Source: Streptomyces termitum (GTDB lineage Bacteria > Actinomycetota > Actinomycetes > Streptomycetales > Streptomycetaceae). From it: a stretch of 64,000 bases of DNA. The position numbers were made by a program, and so were the translations under genes. The notes under the pieces are model-generated. The model made no database searches. It was not told the DNA's origin and saw only the letters and a program-made list of their open reading frames with translations. The first letter of the stretch is position 1, and every line of letters begins with the position of its first letter. Positions 33,224 through 42,621 of this stretch are shown piece after piece. Location of the stretch: NCBI RefSeq assembly GCF_014650175.1, contig NZ_BMUL01000015.1, positions 62,001 through 126,000 on the forward strand, written 5' to 3'.

Positions 33224-34717
33224 CTAGTGCGCGGCGGGGACGTACGGCGCGAGGAGCGCCGCCAGTTCCTCGTGCACCCGCGCCTTGACCAGGGTGCCCT
33301 CCGGGGTGTGCTCCTCGGAGAGCATCTCGCCCTCGGCGTGCACCCGGGAGACGAGACCGCCCTGCGTGTACGGCACGAGGACCTCGATCTCGACCTCCGG
33401 GCGCGGCAGCTCGCGGTCGATAAGGGCGAGCAGCTCCTCGATGCCCTCGCCCGAGCGGGCGGAGACGGCCATCGAGTGCTTCTCGACCCGCAGCAGGCGC
33501 GCGAGGACCATCGGGTCGGCCGCGTCCGCCTTGTTGACGATCACGATCTCCGGCACGTTCACCGCGCCGACGTCGCGGAAGACCTCGCGGACGGCGGCCA
33601 GTTGCTCCTCCGGGGCCGGGTGCGAGCCGTCCACCACGTGCAGGATGAGGTCGGCGTCGGCGACCTCCTCCATGGTGGAGCGGAACGCCTCGACCAGGTG
33701 GTGCGGCAGGTGCCGGACGAAGCCCACGGTGTCGGCGAGGGTGTAGATCCGGCCGGTGGGCGTCTCGGCCCGGCGGACGGTCGGATCCAGGGTGGCGAAC
33801 AGCGCGTTCTCCACCAGGACGCCGGCGCCCGTGAGGCGGTTGAGCAGCGAGGACTTGCCCGCGTTGGTGTATCCGGCGATGGCGACCGACGGGACCTTGT
33901 TGCGGCGGCGCTCCTGCCGCTTGATGTCGCGGCCGGTCTTCATCTCCGCGATCTCCCGGCGCATCTTCGCCATCTTCTCGCGGATGCGGCGCCGGTCGGT
34001 CTCGATCTTGGTCTCACCGGGGCCTCGGGTGGCCATGCCGCCACCGCCGCCGCCACCCATCTGCCGGGAGAGCGACTGGCCCCAGCCGCGCAGGCGCGGC
34101 AGCATGTACTGCATCTGCGCGAGCGCGACCTGCGCCTTGCCCTCGCGGGACTTGGCGTGCTGGGCGAAGATGTCGAGGATCAGGGCGGTGCGGTCGACCA
34201 CCTTGACCTTGACGACGTCTTCGAGGGCGATGAGCTGGCCGGGGCTGAGCTCGCCGTCGCAGACGACGGTGTCGGCGCCGGTCTCGACGACGATGTCCCG
34301 CAGCTCCTGGGCCTTGCCCGAGCCGATGAAGGTGGCCGGGTCCGGCTTGTCGCGGCGCTGGATGACGCCGTCGAGGACGAGGGCGCCGGCCGTCTCGGCG
34401 AGGGCGGCGAGCTCCGCGAGGGAGTTCTCCGCGTCCTGCACCGTGCCCGAGGTCCAGACGCCGACGAGGACGACGCGCTCCAGGCGGAGCTGTCGGTACT
34501 CGACCTCGGTGACGTCCTCGAGCTCGGTGGAGAGGCCCACGACGCGGCGCAGGGCCGCGCGCTCGGAACGGTCGAACTGCGCGCCGTCCCGGTCTCCGTC
34601 GATCTCGTGGCTCCAGGCGACGTCCTCTTCCATCAGGGCATCGGCCCGAAGGCTCTCGGTGCGGCGCGACTGCGCGAAGCTCTGCTCGTCCTGGGAAGGG
34701 GAAGAAGAGGAGGTCAT
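33224..34717 (-). CDS. hflX: Ribosome-associated GTPase HflX
   Basis: The 497-residue protein is an HflX GTPase, which binds the 50S subunit and splits stalled ribosomes. The N-terminal HflX domain (about 85-275) ends in a Gly-rich loop (MGGGGGGGMATRGPGETK). The G domain follows with GYTNAGKSS (P-loop), DTVGFVRHLP (G3) and NKAD (G4). ATG 34717 follows AAGGATC. An upstream open frame to 34816 is not supported. It is 115 bp downstream of the peptidase gene on the same strand. Confidence 0.95.
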   Translation of the reverse strand: MTSSSSPSQDEQSFAQSRRTESLRADALMEEDVAWSHEIDGDRDGAQFDRSERAALRRVVGLSTELEDVTEVEYRQLRLERVVLVGVWTSGTVQDAENSLAELAALAETAGALVLDGVIQRRDKPDPATFIGSGKAQELRDIVVETGADTVVCDGELSPGQLIALEDVVKVKVVDRTALILDIFAQHAKSREGKAQVALAQMQYMLPRLRGWGQSLSRQMGGGGGGGMATRGPGETKIETDRRRIREKMAKMRREIAEMKTGRDIKRQERRRNKVPSVAIAGYTNAGKSSLLNRLTGAGVLVENALFATLDPTVRRAETPTGRIYTLADTVGFVRHLPHHLVEAFRSTMEEVADADLILHVVDGSHPAPEEQLAAVREVFRDVGAVNVPEIVIVNKADAADPMVLARLLRVEKHSMAVSARSGEGIEELLALIDRELPRPEVEIEVLVPYTQGGLVSRVHAEGEMLSEEHTPEGTLVKARVHEELAALLAPYVPAAH

Positions 34718-34832
34718 TTGATCCTTACGTCGATGGAACGGTGGTGTCGGTACAACGTGTGCGGGCGGCGGAAGATTCCCCGTCCGGCAGCGGCGCCGAC
34801 GGGAAAATGGTGACACGCCCCGGCACGGCCCG

Positions 34833-36344
34833 TCACCCCGGTTTTCCGGGCCGGGGCGGAAGCGCGGTCCAGTCGGGGTGGCCGGGCATCGGCGGCGTCT
34901 TCGCGCCGTACAGCCAGCCGTCGAAGAAGGCGCCGAGGTCGCGGCCGGAGACCCGCTCGGCCAGGGCCGTGAAGTCGGCGGTGGCGGCGGTGGAGTCGCG
35001 GTGGTCGAGGACCCAGCGGCGCTCCAGGCGCACGAAGGCGTCGGCGCCGATCTCCTGCCGGAGGGCGTAGAGGACGAGGGCGGAGCCGTCGTAGACGACG
35101 GGCCGGAAGAGGCTGATCTTGTGGCCGGGCGCGGGCGGGCGGGGTGCGGCGGGCGGGCCGCCGTCGGCGCGCCAGCCGTCGGAGGCGGCGTACGCGGCCT
35201 TCATGCGCCGTTCCAGGGTCCTGCCGGCGGTCTCCTCGGCGTACAGCGCCTCGTACCAGGTGGCGTGTCCCTCGTTGAGCCAGAGGTCCGACCAGGCGCG
35301 CGGGGAGACGCTGTCGCCGAACCACTGGTGGGCGAGTTCGTGGACCATGACGGAGTCCACATACCACTGGGGGAAGCGGGTGTCGGTGAAGAGGCGCTTC
35401 TCGAAGAGGGAGAGGGTCTGGGTCTCCAGCTCGAAGCCGGTGGCGGCGTCGGCGACCAGCACGCCGTAGGTCTCGAAGGGGTACGGGCCGACCTTGCCCT
35501 CCATCCACCGCAGGTGGCCGGGGGTCCGGCGCAGCCACGGCTCCAGGGCCTCGCGGTCGGCGGCGGGGACCACGTCGCGGACGGGCAGGCCGTGCGGGCC
35601 GGGGCGGTGCAGGACGGCGGAGCGGCCGATGGAGACCTGGGCGAGTTCGGTGGCCATGGGGTGGCGGCCCCGGTAGGTCCAGGTGGTGGTGGCGCCGTGG
35701 TCGGCCCGGCGGACGGGCAGGCCGCCGGCGACGACGGTCAGCGCGCTGGGGGCGGTGATCCGGAAGGTGAAGAGGGCCTTGTCGGAGGGGTGGTCGTTGG
35801 CGGGGAAGACGCGGTGGGCGGCGTCGGCCTGGTTGGCCATGGCGAGGCCGTCGGTGGTGCGGACCCAGCCGCCGCTGTCGGCGGGGCCGCGCGGGTCGCT
35901 GGTGTGGCGGACGGTGACGGTGACGGGCTGCCCGGCGGTGAGGGGCTCCTCCGGGGTGATGACGAGGTCCTCGCCGGCGGCCTGGTGGGCGGCGGGCTCG
36001 CCGTCGACGGTGACGGAGGAGACCGTGCCGTGGGTGAAGTCGAGGTGGAGCCGGTCGAGGTCGGCGGTGACGAGGGCGCGGACACGGGTGACGGCGGTGA
36101 GCGGCTCGGTGTTCACGCCGGAGTAGGTGAGGTCGATGTCGTAGGCGAGGACGTCGTAGCCGGGGTTGCCGAGCTGCGGGAAGAGGGGGTCGCCGATGCC
36201 GAGCGGGGTCGGGGCGGGGAGGGCGGCGGCGACCAGTGCGGTGGAGGCGGCGGCCAGCGCGGCGGCGCGGAGCCGACGGCGGCGCCGGGTGGGCGGGGGT
36301 GCGGGCGGGGGTGCGGGGGCGGCGGGCCGGGGTGTGTGCGCCAT
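34833..36344 (-). CDS. Secreted M1 family metallopeptidase
   Basis: The 503-residue zinc aminopeptidase-like protein begins with an Arg-rich stretch (PTRRRRRLRAAALAAAS) and a hydrophobic segment, so it is probably exported, perhaps by Tat. The zinc motif HELAHQWFG (about 325) and the downstream Glu in WLNEGHATWYE fit HExxH-x18-E. The usual GAMEN exopeptidase motif is replaced by GFELETQT, which still keeps a Glu. Length is shorter than classical M1 enzymes because the C-terminal domain is missing, as in many actinobacterial forms. The substrate is unknown. Confidence 0.88.
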   Translation of the reverse strand: MAHTPRPAAPAPPPAPPPTRRRRRLRAAALAAASTALVAAALPAPTPLGIGDPLFPQLGNPGYDVLAYDIDLTYSGVNTEPLTAVTRVRALVTADLDRLHLDFTHGTVSSVTVDGEPAAHQAAGEDLVITPEEPLTAGQPVTVTVRHTSDPRGPADSGGWVRTTDGLAMANQADAAHRVFPANDHPSDKALFTFRITAPSALTVVAGGLPVRRADHGATTTWTYRGRHPMATELAQVSIGRSAVLHRPGPHGLPVRDVVPAADREALEPWLRRTPGHLRWMEGKVGPYPFETYGVLVADAATGFELETQTLSLFEKRLFTDTRFPQWYVDSVMVHELAHQWFGDSVSPRAWSDLWLNEGHATWYEALYAEETAGRTLERRMKAAYAASDGWRADGGPPAAPRPPAPGHKISLFRPVVYDGSALVLYALRQEIGADAFVRLERRWVLDHRDSTAATADFTALAERVSGRDLGAFFDGWLYGAKTPPMPGHPDWTALPPRPGKPG

Positions 36345-36441
36345 GGGCCCCAGGGCTATCAGGGGTCCGGCCCGCGTCCGGGTGCGACGCGCGCGCCCGC
36401 CACCCGAAGGAGGTCGTCCGGGGGCGGGCCGGGGCGCCGGG

Positions 36442-38565
36442 TCAGCGGCGGTGGGTGCGGCCGACGTCGTAGACGCCGGGGACGTCGCGCATGGCGCGCA
36501 TGAGGGCGGGGAGTCCGGCGGCGTCGGGGAGCTGGAGGGTGTACGTGTGCAGGACGCGCTGCTCGTTCGGCGGGGCGACGGTCGCGGAGACGACCTCGGC
36601 GCCCGCGGTGGCGATGGCCTCGGTGAGGTCGGCGAGGAGTCCGGGGCGGCCGAACGATTCGGCGACCAGGGTGACCCGGCAGCGGGCGGCGTCGCCCCAG
36701 CGGACGGGGACGGGCCTGCGGCCGCGCCGGTTCATGGCGTCGACGTCGGGACAGCTGGTGCGGTGGACGGTGACGGCGCCGCCGCGGACCCGGAAGCCGG
36801 TGATCTCGTCGGGCGGTACGGGGGTGCAGCAGCCCGCCGGGCGGACGGCGGCGGGCGGCTCGCCGTCGAGGTCGGCGTGGAGTTCGGCGCTGGAGCTGCG
36901 GTCGGCGGCGACGTTGAGCTGGGGGCGGGGGGCGGCGGGCCGCTCGGCGGCCTCGGGGTGGGCCTGGAGCCAGGCGGTGATGGCGATCCGGGCGGCGGGG
37001 GTGCGGGCGTGGTCGAGCCAGGCGCGGGAGGGGCCGGAGCCGGCGTCCTGGGCGAGGAGGAGCTGCACGGTGTCGCCGTCGGAGAGGGCGGTGCTCAGGG
37101 GGGCGAGGCGGCCGTTGACGCGGGCGCCGTGGCAGGCGTGGGCGGCCTCGCCGTGCTGGGCGTAGGCGGCGTCGACGCAGGTGGCGCCGGCGGGCAGGCC
37201 GAGGGTGCCGCCGTCGGCTCGGAAGACGGTGATCTCGCGGTCCTCGGCGAGGTCGGCGCGGAGCGAGCTCCAGAAGGTGTCGGCGTCGGGGACGGCCCGC
37301 TGCCAGTCGAGGAGGCGGGCGAGCCAGCCGGGCCGGGTGGGGTCGGCGCGCTCGGCGTCGTCGGCGGTGTCCGGGGCCTCGGGGGCCTGGGTGTGGGGGC
37401 TGCCGAGGGCGACGACGCCTGCCTCGGCGACCTTGTGCATGCGGTGGGTGCGGATGAGCACCTCGGCGACGGCCCCGTCGGGGGCGGCGATCGCGGTGTG
37501 CAGCGACTGGTAGAGGTTGAACTTGGGGGCCGCGATGAAGTCCTTGAACTCGGAGATCACCGGGGTGAAGCAGGTGTGCAGTTCGCCGAGGACGGCGTAG
37601 CAGTCGGCGTCCTCGGCGACGAGGACGAGGAGGCGGCCGAAGTCGCAGCCGCGCATCTCGCCGCGTTTGAGGTGGACGCGGTGGACGGAGACGAAGTGGC
37701 GGGGGCGGACGAGGACCTCGGCGGCGATCCCGGCCTCGCGGAGCACGGCGCCGACCCGGTCGGCGACGGCGGCGAGCTCGTCGGGGGAGCCGGTGCCGGC
37801 GGTGCCGGCGATGAGCGCCCGGGTGGTCTCGTACTCCTCGGGGTGGAGGATCGCGAAGACGAGGTCCTCCAGTTCGGTCTTGAGCGCCTGGACGCCGAGC
37901 CGCTCGGCGAGGGGGATGAGGACGTCGCGGGTGACCTTGGCGATCCGGGCCTGTTTCTCGGGCCGCATGACGCCGAGGGTGCGCATGTTGTGGAGCCGGT
38001 CGGCGAGCTTGATCGACATGACGCGGACGTCGTCGCCGGTGGCGACGAGCATCTTGCGGAAGGTCTCGGGTTCGGCGGCGGCGCCGTAGTCGATCTTCTC
38101 GACCTTGGTGACGCCGTCGACGAGGTAGGCGACCTCGGCGCCGAACTCGTGGTGCACCTGGTCGAGGGTCACGTCGGTGTCCTCGACGGTGTCGTGCAGG
38201 AGCGAGGCCGTCAGGGTGGTGGTCTCGGCGCCGAGTTCGGCGAGGATCAGGGTGACGGCGAGCGGGTGGGTGATGTACGGCTCGCCGCTCTTGCGGAACT
38301 GGCCCCGGTGCGAGGACTCGGCGAGGACGTAGGCCCGGCGGAGGACCGACAGGTCGGCCTCGGGATGGTGGGCCCGGTGCGCCTCGGCGACGTGGCTGAT
38401 GGCGTCGGGCAGCCGGTCGCGGGAGGCGGGTCCGGCGGTGGCGCCGAGGAGCGCGGCGCGGCCGAGGCGGCGCAGGTCCAGGCGGGCGCGGGAGCGTCTG
38501 CGGGCGCCGGGGTCGGCGGTCGCGGCCTCGGCCGCGCTCAGGGGGTTCGTGGCCTCTGCGCTCAT
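36442..38565 (-). CDS. rshA: RelA/SpoT homologue RshA
   Basis: The 707-residue protein matches the second, shorter RelA/SpoT homologue of Streptomyces. The hydrolase HD domain is intact (HRGQFRKSGEPYITHP; LLHDTVEDTD; KLADRLHNMRTL). The synthetase domain (about 250-375) is recognisable (RPRHFVSVHR; PKFNLYQSLHT), but CDFGRLLVLVAEDADCY differs from the usual D-L-x-G-x-R motif, and EVLIRT replaces EVQIRT. TGS (about 450-510) and C-terminal ACT regions (about 625-705) follow. A net (p)ppGpp hydrolase role is likely. Synthesis is uncertain. The ATG 38565 start gives the usual opening MSAEATNP. Confidence 0.92.
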   Translation of the reverse strand: MSAEATNPLSAAEAATADPGARRRSRARLDLRRLGRAALLGATAGPASRDRLPDAISHVAEAHRAHHPEADLSVLRRAYVLAESSHRGQFRKSGEPYITHPLAVTLILAELGAETTTLTASLLHDTVEDTDVTLDQVHHEFGAEVAYLVDGVTKVEKIDYGAAAEPETFRKMLVATGDDVRVMSIKLADRLHNMRTLGVMRPEKQARIAKVTRDVLIPLAERLGVQALKTELEDLVFAILHPEEYETTRALIAGTAGTGSPDELAAVADRVGAVLREAGIAAEVLVRPRHFVSVHRVHLKRGEMRGCDFGRLLVLVAEDADCYAVLGELHTCFTPVISEFKDFIAAPKFNLYQSLHTAIAAPDGAVAEVLIRTHRMHKVAEAGVVALGSPHTQAPEAPDTADDAERADPTRPGWLARLLDWQRAVPDADTFWSSLRADLAEDREITVFRADGGTLGLPAGATCVDAAYAQHGEAAHACHGARVNGRLAPLSTALSDGDTVQLLLAQDAGSGPSRAWLDHARTPAARIAITAWLQAHPEAAERPAAPRPQLNVAADRSSSAELHADLDGEPPAAVRPAGCCTPVPPDEITGFRVRGGAVTVHRTSCPDVDAMNRRGRRPVPVRWGDAARCRVTLVAESFGRPGLLADLTEAIATAGAEVVSATVAPPNEQRVLHTYTLQLPDAAGLPALMRAMRDVPGVYDVGRTHRR

Positions 38566-38753
38566 GGGGCACCTCCGGCGGGCGTCGACCGGCGGTGGAC
38601 GGGCGGGCGGAGCCCGGGGGGCCGGTGCTTGATGTTACCGACCCCACCACGTGGCGCAGTCGCCCTCTCGCCCAGCGTGAATCGGATCACCCATTCGAGC
38701 GACAGGGCGGTCGTTGACCGTTTCGATTTCTTCGGGGTCTCGCCGGAAGTTTC

Positions 38754-39635
38754 TCAGGCCCCGGTTCCGGCGAGCCAGGCGGGGTCCAGTGTGCCCTCGG
38801 CGACGATGACGGCCGGGCCGGTCATCTCGATCTCGCCGTCGGGGTGCTCGGTGATGACGAGGGTGCCGCCGAGGACGTCGACGGTGTACGTGACGGGGGT
38901 GCCGGTCGCGGCGGGGTCGGCGCCGTCCCGGCGGGCGGTGGCGACGGCGACGGCGCAGGCGCCGGTGCCGCAGGAGCGGGTCTCGGCGGCGCCGCGCTCG
39001 TGGACCCGCATGGCGACGTGCCGGGGGCCCCGGTCCGCGACGAACTCGATGTTGACCCCGTCGGGGTAGACGGAGGCGGGCTCGTAGGGCGGCTCGTCGT
39101 GGAGGGTGCCGGCGTGGGCGAGGTCCTCGACGAAGGCGACCGCGTGGGGGTTGCCCATGTTGACGTTGCGCGCGGGCCAGCTGCGGCCGTCGACGGCGAC
39201 GGTGACGCCGTCCTCGGAGAGGACCGCGCGGCCCATGGAGACGGTGACGGAGCCGTCCTTGTCGAGGTGGACGCGCTTGACGCCGCCCCGGGTGGCGACG
39301 GCGACCTCGCCGGCGGTGACGTGGCCGGCGTGCTCCAGGTAGCGGGCGAAGACCCGGACCCCGTTGCCGCACATCTCGGCGGTCGAGCCGTCGGCGTTGC
39401 GGTAGTCCATGAACCATTCGGCCTCGTCGGCCATGGCGCGGGCGTCGGGGTGGGCGGCGCTGCGGACGACGTGCAGCACGCCGTCGCCGCCGAGGCCGGC
39501 CCGGCGGTCGCAGAGCCGGGCGACGAGGGCGGCGGGCAGGTCGGTCTCGTTCTCCGCGTCGGGGAGGATCACGAAGTCGTTCTCGGTGCCGTGGCCCTTG
39601 AGGTACCGGAGCGGGGTGGTCTGCGTGCTGGTCAC
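38754..39635 (-). CDS. dapF: Diaminopimelate epimerase
   Basis: The 293-residue enzyme converts LL- to meso-diaminopimelate for lysine and cell wall synthesis. Both catalytic Cys are present: EMCGNGVRVFARY (about 87-99) and RSCGTGACA (about 226-234). Length and ends are normal. The start is GTG 39635. It lacks a clear Shine-Dalgarno, and TACAGT lies seven bases upstream, so leaderless transcription is possible but unproven. A TTGTCCACA DnaA-box-like 9-mer is 40 bp upstream of the start. The gene stands alone between rshA and a small membrane protein gene. Confidence 0.96.
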   Translation of the reverse strand: MTSTQTTPLRYLKGHGTENDFVILPDAENETDLPAALVARLCDRRAGLGGDGVLHVVRSAAHPDARAMADEAEWFMDYRNADGSTAEMCGNGVRVFARYLEHAGHVTAGEVAVATRGGVKRVHLDKDGSVTVSMGRAVLSEDGVTVAVDGRSWPARNVNMGNPHAVAFVEDLAHAGTLHDEPPYEPASVYPDGVNIEFVADRGPRHVAMRVHERGAAETRSCGTGACAVAVATARRDGADPAATGTPVTYTVDVLGGTLVITEHPDGEIEMTGPAVIVAEGTLDPAWLAGTGA

Positions 39636-39674
39636 GAGATCAACTGTACGGTGCCGGGCCGGCGTCCGGCCGGG

Positions 39675-39683
39675 TTGTCCACA
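39675..39683. promoter_or_regulatory. DnaA-box-like 9-mer upstream of dapF
   Basis: TTGTCCACA is identical to the Streptomyces DnaA consensus. It lies in the 97-bp gap between dapF and the next gene. Confidence 0.45.
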
Positions 39684-39732
39684 GGGCGGTCCGCCGGGTC
39701 CGCCGTACGGGCCAGCGGCCTGCGGGGCGGGG

Positions 39733-40185
39733 TCAGCGGAGCCGGGCGACGCGCCAGACCGCCAGGGCCACGAGGGCGGCGATCGTCGTCGCGTACAGCA
39801 GGAGCACCCGCCAGTCGGGGCGCTCGCCGGAGCCGCGCGCGGGCAGGCCCGGCCAGGTGTGGCCGACCCGGCGGGCGGCCATCATGCCCCAGCCGGCCGC
39901 GCAGAGGCTGATGAGCAGGCCGAGCATGGCGACGACCGCGCCGCCCTCGCCGGAGCCGAAGGCGAGCGGGAAGGCGAACATCAGGGAGCCGACGGCGGCG
40001 AGCCCCACGATCGGGGCGAGCTGCCAGATCCGCAGCCGGCGCTGCGGGCGCAGCTCGACCTCGACCTCGTCGGCGTCCACCTCGACGGCACTGCCCTCGG
40101 CGTCGTCGGGACCGTCGGGGGTCAGCCCCGGGGCGCTCCCCGGTGCCGCCTCGTGCTGTTCTCTGTCGCGAGGGCCGGCCTCCAT
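39733..40185 (-). CDS. Small membrane protein of unknown function
   Basis: The 150-residue protein has an acidic N-terminal half (about 1-50) followed by three hydrophobic segments (about 55-75, 80-100 and 125-145). No known motif is seen. ATG 40185 is used because GGAGGG lies nine bases upstream. GTG 40191 and GTG 40248 are also in frame. It sits between miaA (upstream) and dapF (downstream), both on the same strand. The function cannot be inferred. Confidence 0.75.
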   Translation of the reverse strand: MEAGPRDREQHEAAPGSAPGLTPDGPDDAEGSAVEVDADEVEVELRPQRRLRIWQLAPIVGLAAVGSLMFAFPLAFGSGEGGAVVAMLGLLISLCAAGWGMMAARRVGHTWPGLPARGSGERPDWRVLLLYATTIAALVALAVWRVARLR

Positions 40186-40292
40186 CGCCACGCGCCCTCC
40201 CCACTCGGACTCCACTTGTCGATCGATGCTCGATGATGGCACGCTCACGACCGCCGAAATGACGGACAGTGCGTCCCGATGCCATCACGTGA

Positions 40293-41231
40293 TCAGGCTG
40301 TAACCGCTCGTTCGACCAACGACAGCGCCTCCCGCGGGAGTTCCCCCCGGTGGTCGGCGGCCCCGCTGAGCCAGTGGACGCGCGGGTCGCGGCGGAACCA
40401 CGAGTCCTGGCGGCGGGCGAAGCGCTTGGTGGCGCGCACGGTCTCGGCGCGCGCCTCCTCCTCGGTGCACTCCCCCGCGAGCGCCGCGAGCACCTGCTGG
40501 TAGCCGAGCGCGCGGGAGGCCGTGCGCCCCTCGCGCAGTCCGCGCGCCTCCAGGGCGCGCACCTCGTCCACGAGTCCGGCCTCCCACATGCGGTCCACGC
40601 GCGTGGTGATGCGCTCGTCGAGTTCGGGGCGGGCGACGTCGACGCCGATCTGGACGGTGTCGTAGACGGACTCGTGGCCGGGGAGGTTGGCGGTGAAGGG
40701 CTTGCCGGTGATCTCGATGACCTCCAGGGCGCGGACGATCCGGCGGCCGTTGCCGGGGAGGATCGCGGCCGCGGCGGCGGGGTCGGCGGCGGCGAGCCGG
40801 GCGTGCAGGACGCCGGAGCCGCGCTCCTCCAGCTCGGCCTCCAGGCGGGCCCTGACCCCGGGGTCGGTGCCGGGGAACTCCAGGGCGTCCACGGCGCCGC
40901 GCACGTACAGGCCGGAGCCGCCGACGAGGACCGGGGTGCGGCCCTCGGCGAGCAGCCGGTCGATCTCGGCGCGGGCGAGGCGCTGGTACTCGGCGACGCT
41001 GGCGGCCTCCGTCACGTCCCAGACGTCGAGGAGGTGGTGCGGCACCCCGCCGCGCTCCTCCGGGGTCAGTTTCGCGGTCCCGATGTCCATGCCCCGGTAG
41101 AGCTGCATCGAGTCGGCGTTGACGACCTCGCCGCCGAGCTGCCGGGCCAGGTGGACACCCAGGTCGGACTTTCCGGCCGCCGTGGGGCCGACGACGGCGA
41201 TGACCCGCGGGGCGGGAGCTGCGCTTCTCAC
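40293..41231 (-). CDS. miaA: tRNA dimethylallyltransferase
   Basis: The 312-residue enzyme adds the dimethylallyl group to A37 of tRNAs reading codons that start with U. The P-loop GPTAAGKSDLG (about 12-22) and DSMQLYRGMDIGTAKL (about 39-54) are canonical. RRQDSWFRRDPR near the C-terminus is also family-typical. The start GTG 41231 follows GGGAG. The open frame to 41330 lacks a site. MiaB, which acts next on the same base, is encoded about 1.4 kb upstream on the same strand, with two small genes between them. Confidence 0.95.
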   Translation of the reverse strand: MRSAAPAPRVIAVVGPTAAGKSDLGVHLARQLGGEVVNADSMQLYRGMDIGTAKLTPEERGGVPHHLLDVWDVTEAASVAEYQRLARAEIDRLLAEGRTPVLVGGSGLYVRGAVDALEFPGTDPGVRARLEAELEERGSGVLHARLAAADPAAAAAILPGNGRRIVRALEVIEITGKPFTANLPGHESVYDTVQIGVDVARPELDERITTRVDRMWEAGLVDEVRALEARGLREGRTASRALGYQQVLAALAGECTEEEARAETVRATKRFARRQDSWFRRDPRVHWLSGAADHRGELPREALSLVERAVTA

Positions 41232-41439
41232 CCCACCAGTCTCCCAAACCTCCGGCGCGGCTCCGGCCGCCGTTCCCGGATCACGGGGTTCCCGCCGGGT
41301 AGGCTGGAAGGTGGTTCTGGGCGTTTTCACCGTGTTCCCACCGTGTTTCGCCGGAAGGACCGCAGGACCGCATCAAGGACGAGCACGTGGTCGGCGCCGC
41401 TCCGCGGCGGCCGCGACGACGGAGACGGAGGGGTGACCC

Positions 41440-41691
41440 ATGGGTCTCATGGATTCGCTGAAGGCCAAGCTGGGCCCGGCCAAGGACAAGGTCGCGGACC
41501 TCGCGCAGCAGCACGGGGACAAGATCGACCAGGGTCTGGACAAGGCCGCGAAGGTGGTCGACGAGAAGACCAAGGGCAAGTACAGCGGGCAGATCCAGTC
41601 CGGCACCGGCAAGGCCAAGGAGGCCATCGACCGGATCGGCAACAAGGACGGCGGCACGTCCGGCGGCCCGACCCCGCCGCCGGCGGCCTGA
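41440..41691 (+). CDS. Small antitoxin-like protein (Rv0909/MT0933 type)
   Basis: The 83-residue, Lys/Asp-rich protein (MGLMDSLKAKLGPAKDKVAD, then repeated K-x-K helices) matches the short actinobacterial proteins listed as antitoxins of the Rv0909 type. The start ATG 41440 follows GGAGGGG. The tail is Gly/Pro-rich. No toxin gene lies next to it, so the name rests on family resemblance only. The sequence could equally be a CsbD-like or stress-related helical protein. Confidence 0.75.
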   Translation: MGLMDSLKAKLGPAKDKVADLAQQHGDKIDQGLDKAAKVVDEKTKGKYSGQIQSGTGKAKEAIDRIGNKDGGTSGGPTPPPAA

Positions 41692-41835
41692 CCACCCGGA
41701 CCCGCCCTCGGCGGACGGCCGCGGAGCACCCGCTCCGCGGCCGTCCGCCGTTCACGCGCGGGCGCGCGCAGGAGCTTGACGGGGGTACGGCTCCGTGGAG
41801 GGCCGGACCGGCCCCCGCACGCGAGGGAGCCCGGG

Positions 41836-42543
41836 TCAGGACCAGACGGCGACCAGGTAGCCGACGCCGTAGGGGGCGCTCTCGTGGAGGAGGCGGCCGG
41901 AGAGGCCCGCGCCGTCCGCGGCGCCCGCGAGGACCTGCCAGGGGGCGCGGCCGGCGGCCTTCAGCTCGTACGCCAGCTCCGCGTCGAGCGCGAGGACGCC
42001 GGGCACGTCGGCGGCGCCCAGGACCCGGGCCGCCTCCGCGTCGAAGGGCTCGGCCCGCTCGTCGAGGTAGCCGGGGGCCTTCACGGTCCGGCAGGCGCTG
42101 CCGTCGCCGAGGACGAGCAGGGCGACCCGGTCCGCCGATCCGGCCAGGCTCCGGCCGGTCTCCGCGCACTCTTCGGTGCCGGTGCGCTCGCCGACGCCGT
42201 ACCCCTCGACGGGGACGCCGGTCCCGGCGGCGCGGGAGAGCAGCCAGGCGCCGACCGCGAGCGCGGCGGGCAGCGGACGCCCGCCGCCCTCCCCCTCGCC
42301 CAGGCGGACGGAGAGGTCCACGCCGAATCCGGCGAAGCCGCCGGACGAACCGGCCGGGAAGGCGCCCCGGCCGCCCTCGGGGGCGGGGGCGACGACGACG
42401 AGCCGGTCGGGCCGGGCTGCGGCGAGCACCCCGAGGGCGTCGGCGCAGTGCGTGCGCACGGCGTCCAGCTCGGGGGCTGCACCGCTCGCGACCTCGGGCA
42501 CGAGCAGCGGCGGACAGGGGCACACGGCTGCGGCGACAAGCAT
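41836..42543 (-). CDS. LigB-like class III extradiol dioxygenase superfamily protein
   Basis: The 235-residue protein has the layout of the class III extradiol dioxygenase subunit B superfamily. VAAAVCPCPPLLVPEV (about 3-18) opens the chain and VALLVLGDGSACRT (about 135-148) marks the core. His ligands usual for active iron enzymes are scarce here, so catalytic activity is doubtful. Function in Streptomyces is unknown. It starts at ATG 42543, 78 bp after the miaB stop on the same strand. Confidence 0.75.
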   Translation of the reverse strand: MLVAAAVCPCPPLLVPEVASGAAPELDAVRTHCADALGVLAAARPDRLVVVAPAPEGGRGAFPAGSSGGFAGFGVDLSVRLGEGEGGGRPLPAALAVGAWLLSRAAGTGVPVEGYGVGERTGTEECAETGRSLAGSADRVALLVLGDGSACRTVKAPGYLDERAEPFDAEAARVLGAADVPGVLALDAELAYELKAAGRAPWQVLAGAADGAGLSGRLLHESAPYGVGYLVAVWS

Positions 42544-42621
42544 GATCCGCAGCCTACTGCCCCGGGCCGGGGCGTGCGGTGGGGTTCGGGGCCGGTGCCC
42601 CGGACCCGGATGCCGGCCGGG

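Noticed and set aside
41440..41691. Toxin-antitoxin module
   Set aside because: Only the antitoxin-like gene is present. The neighbours, miaA and the LigB-like gene, are not toxins.
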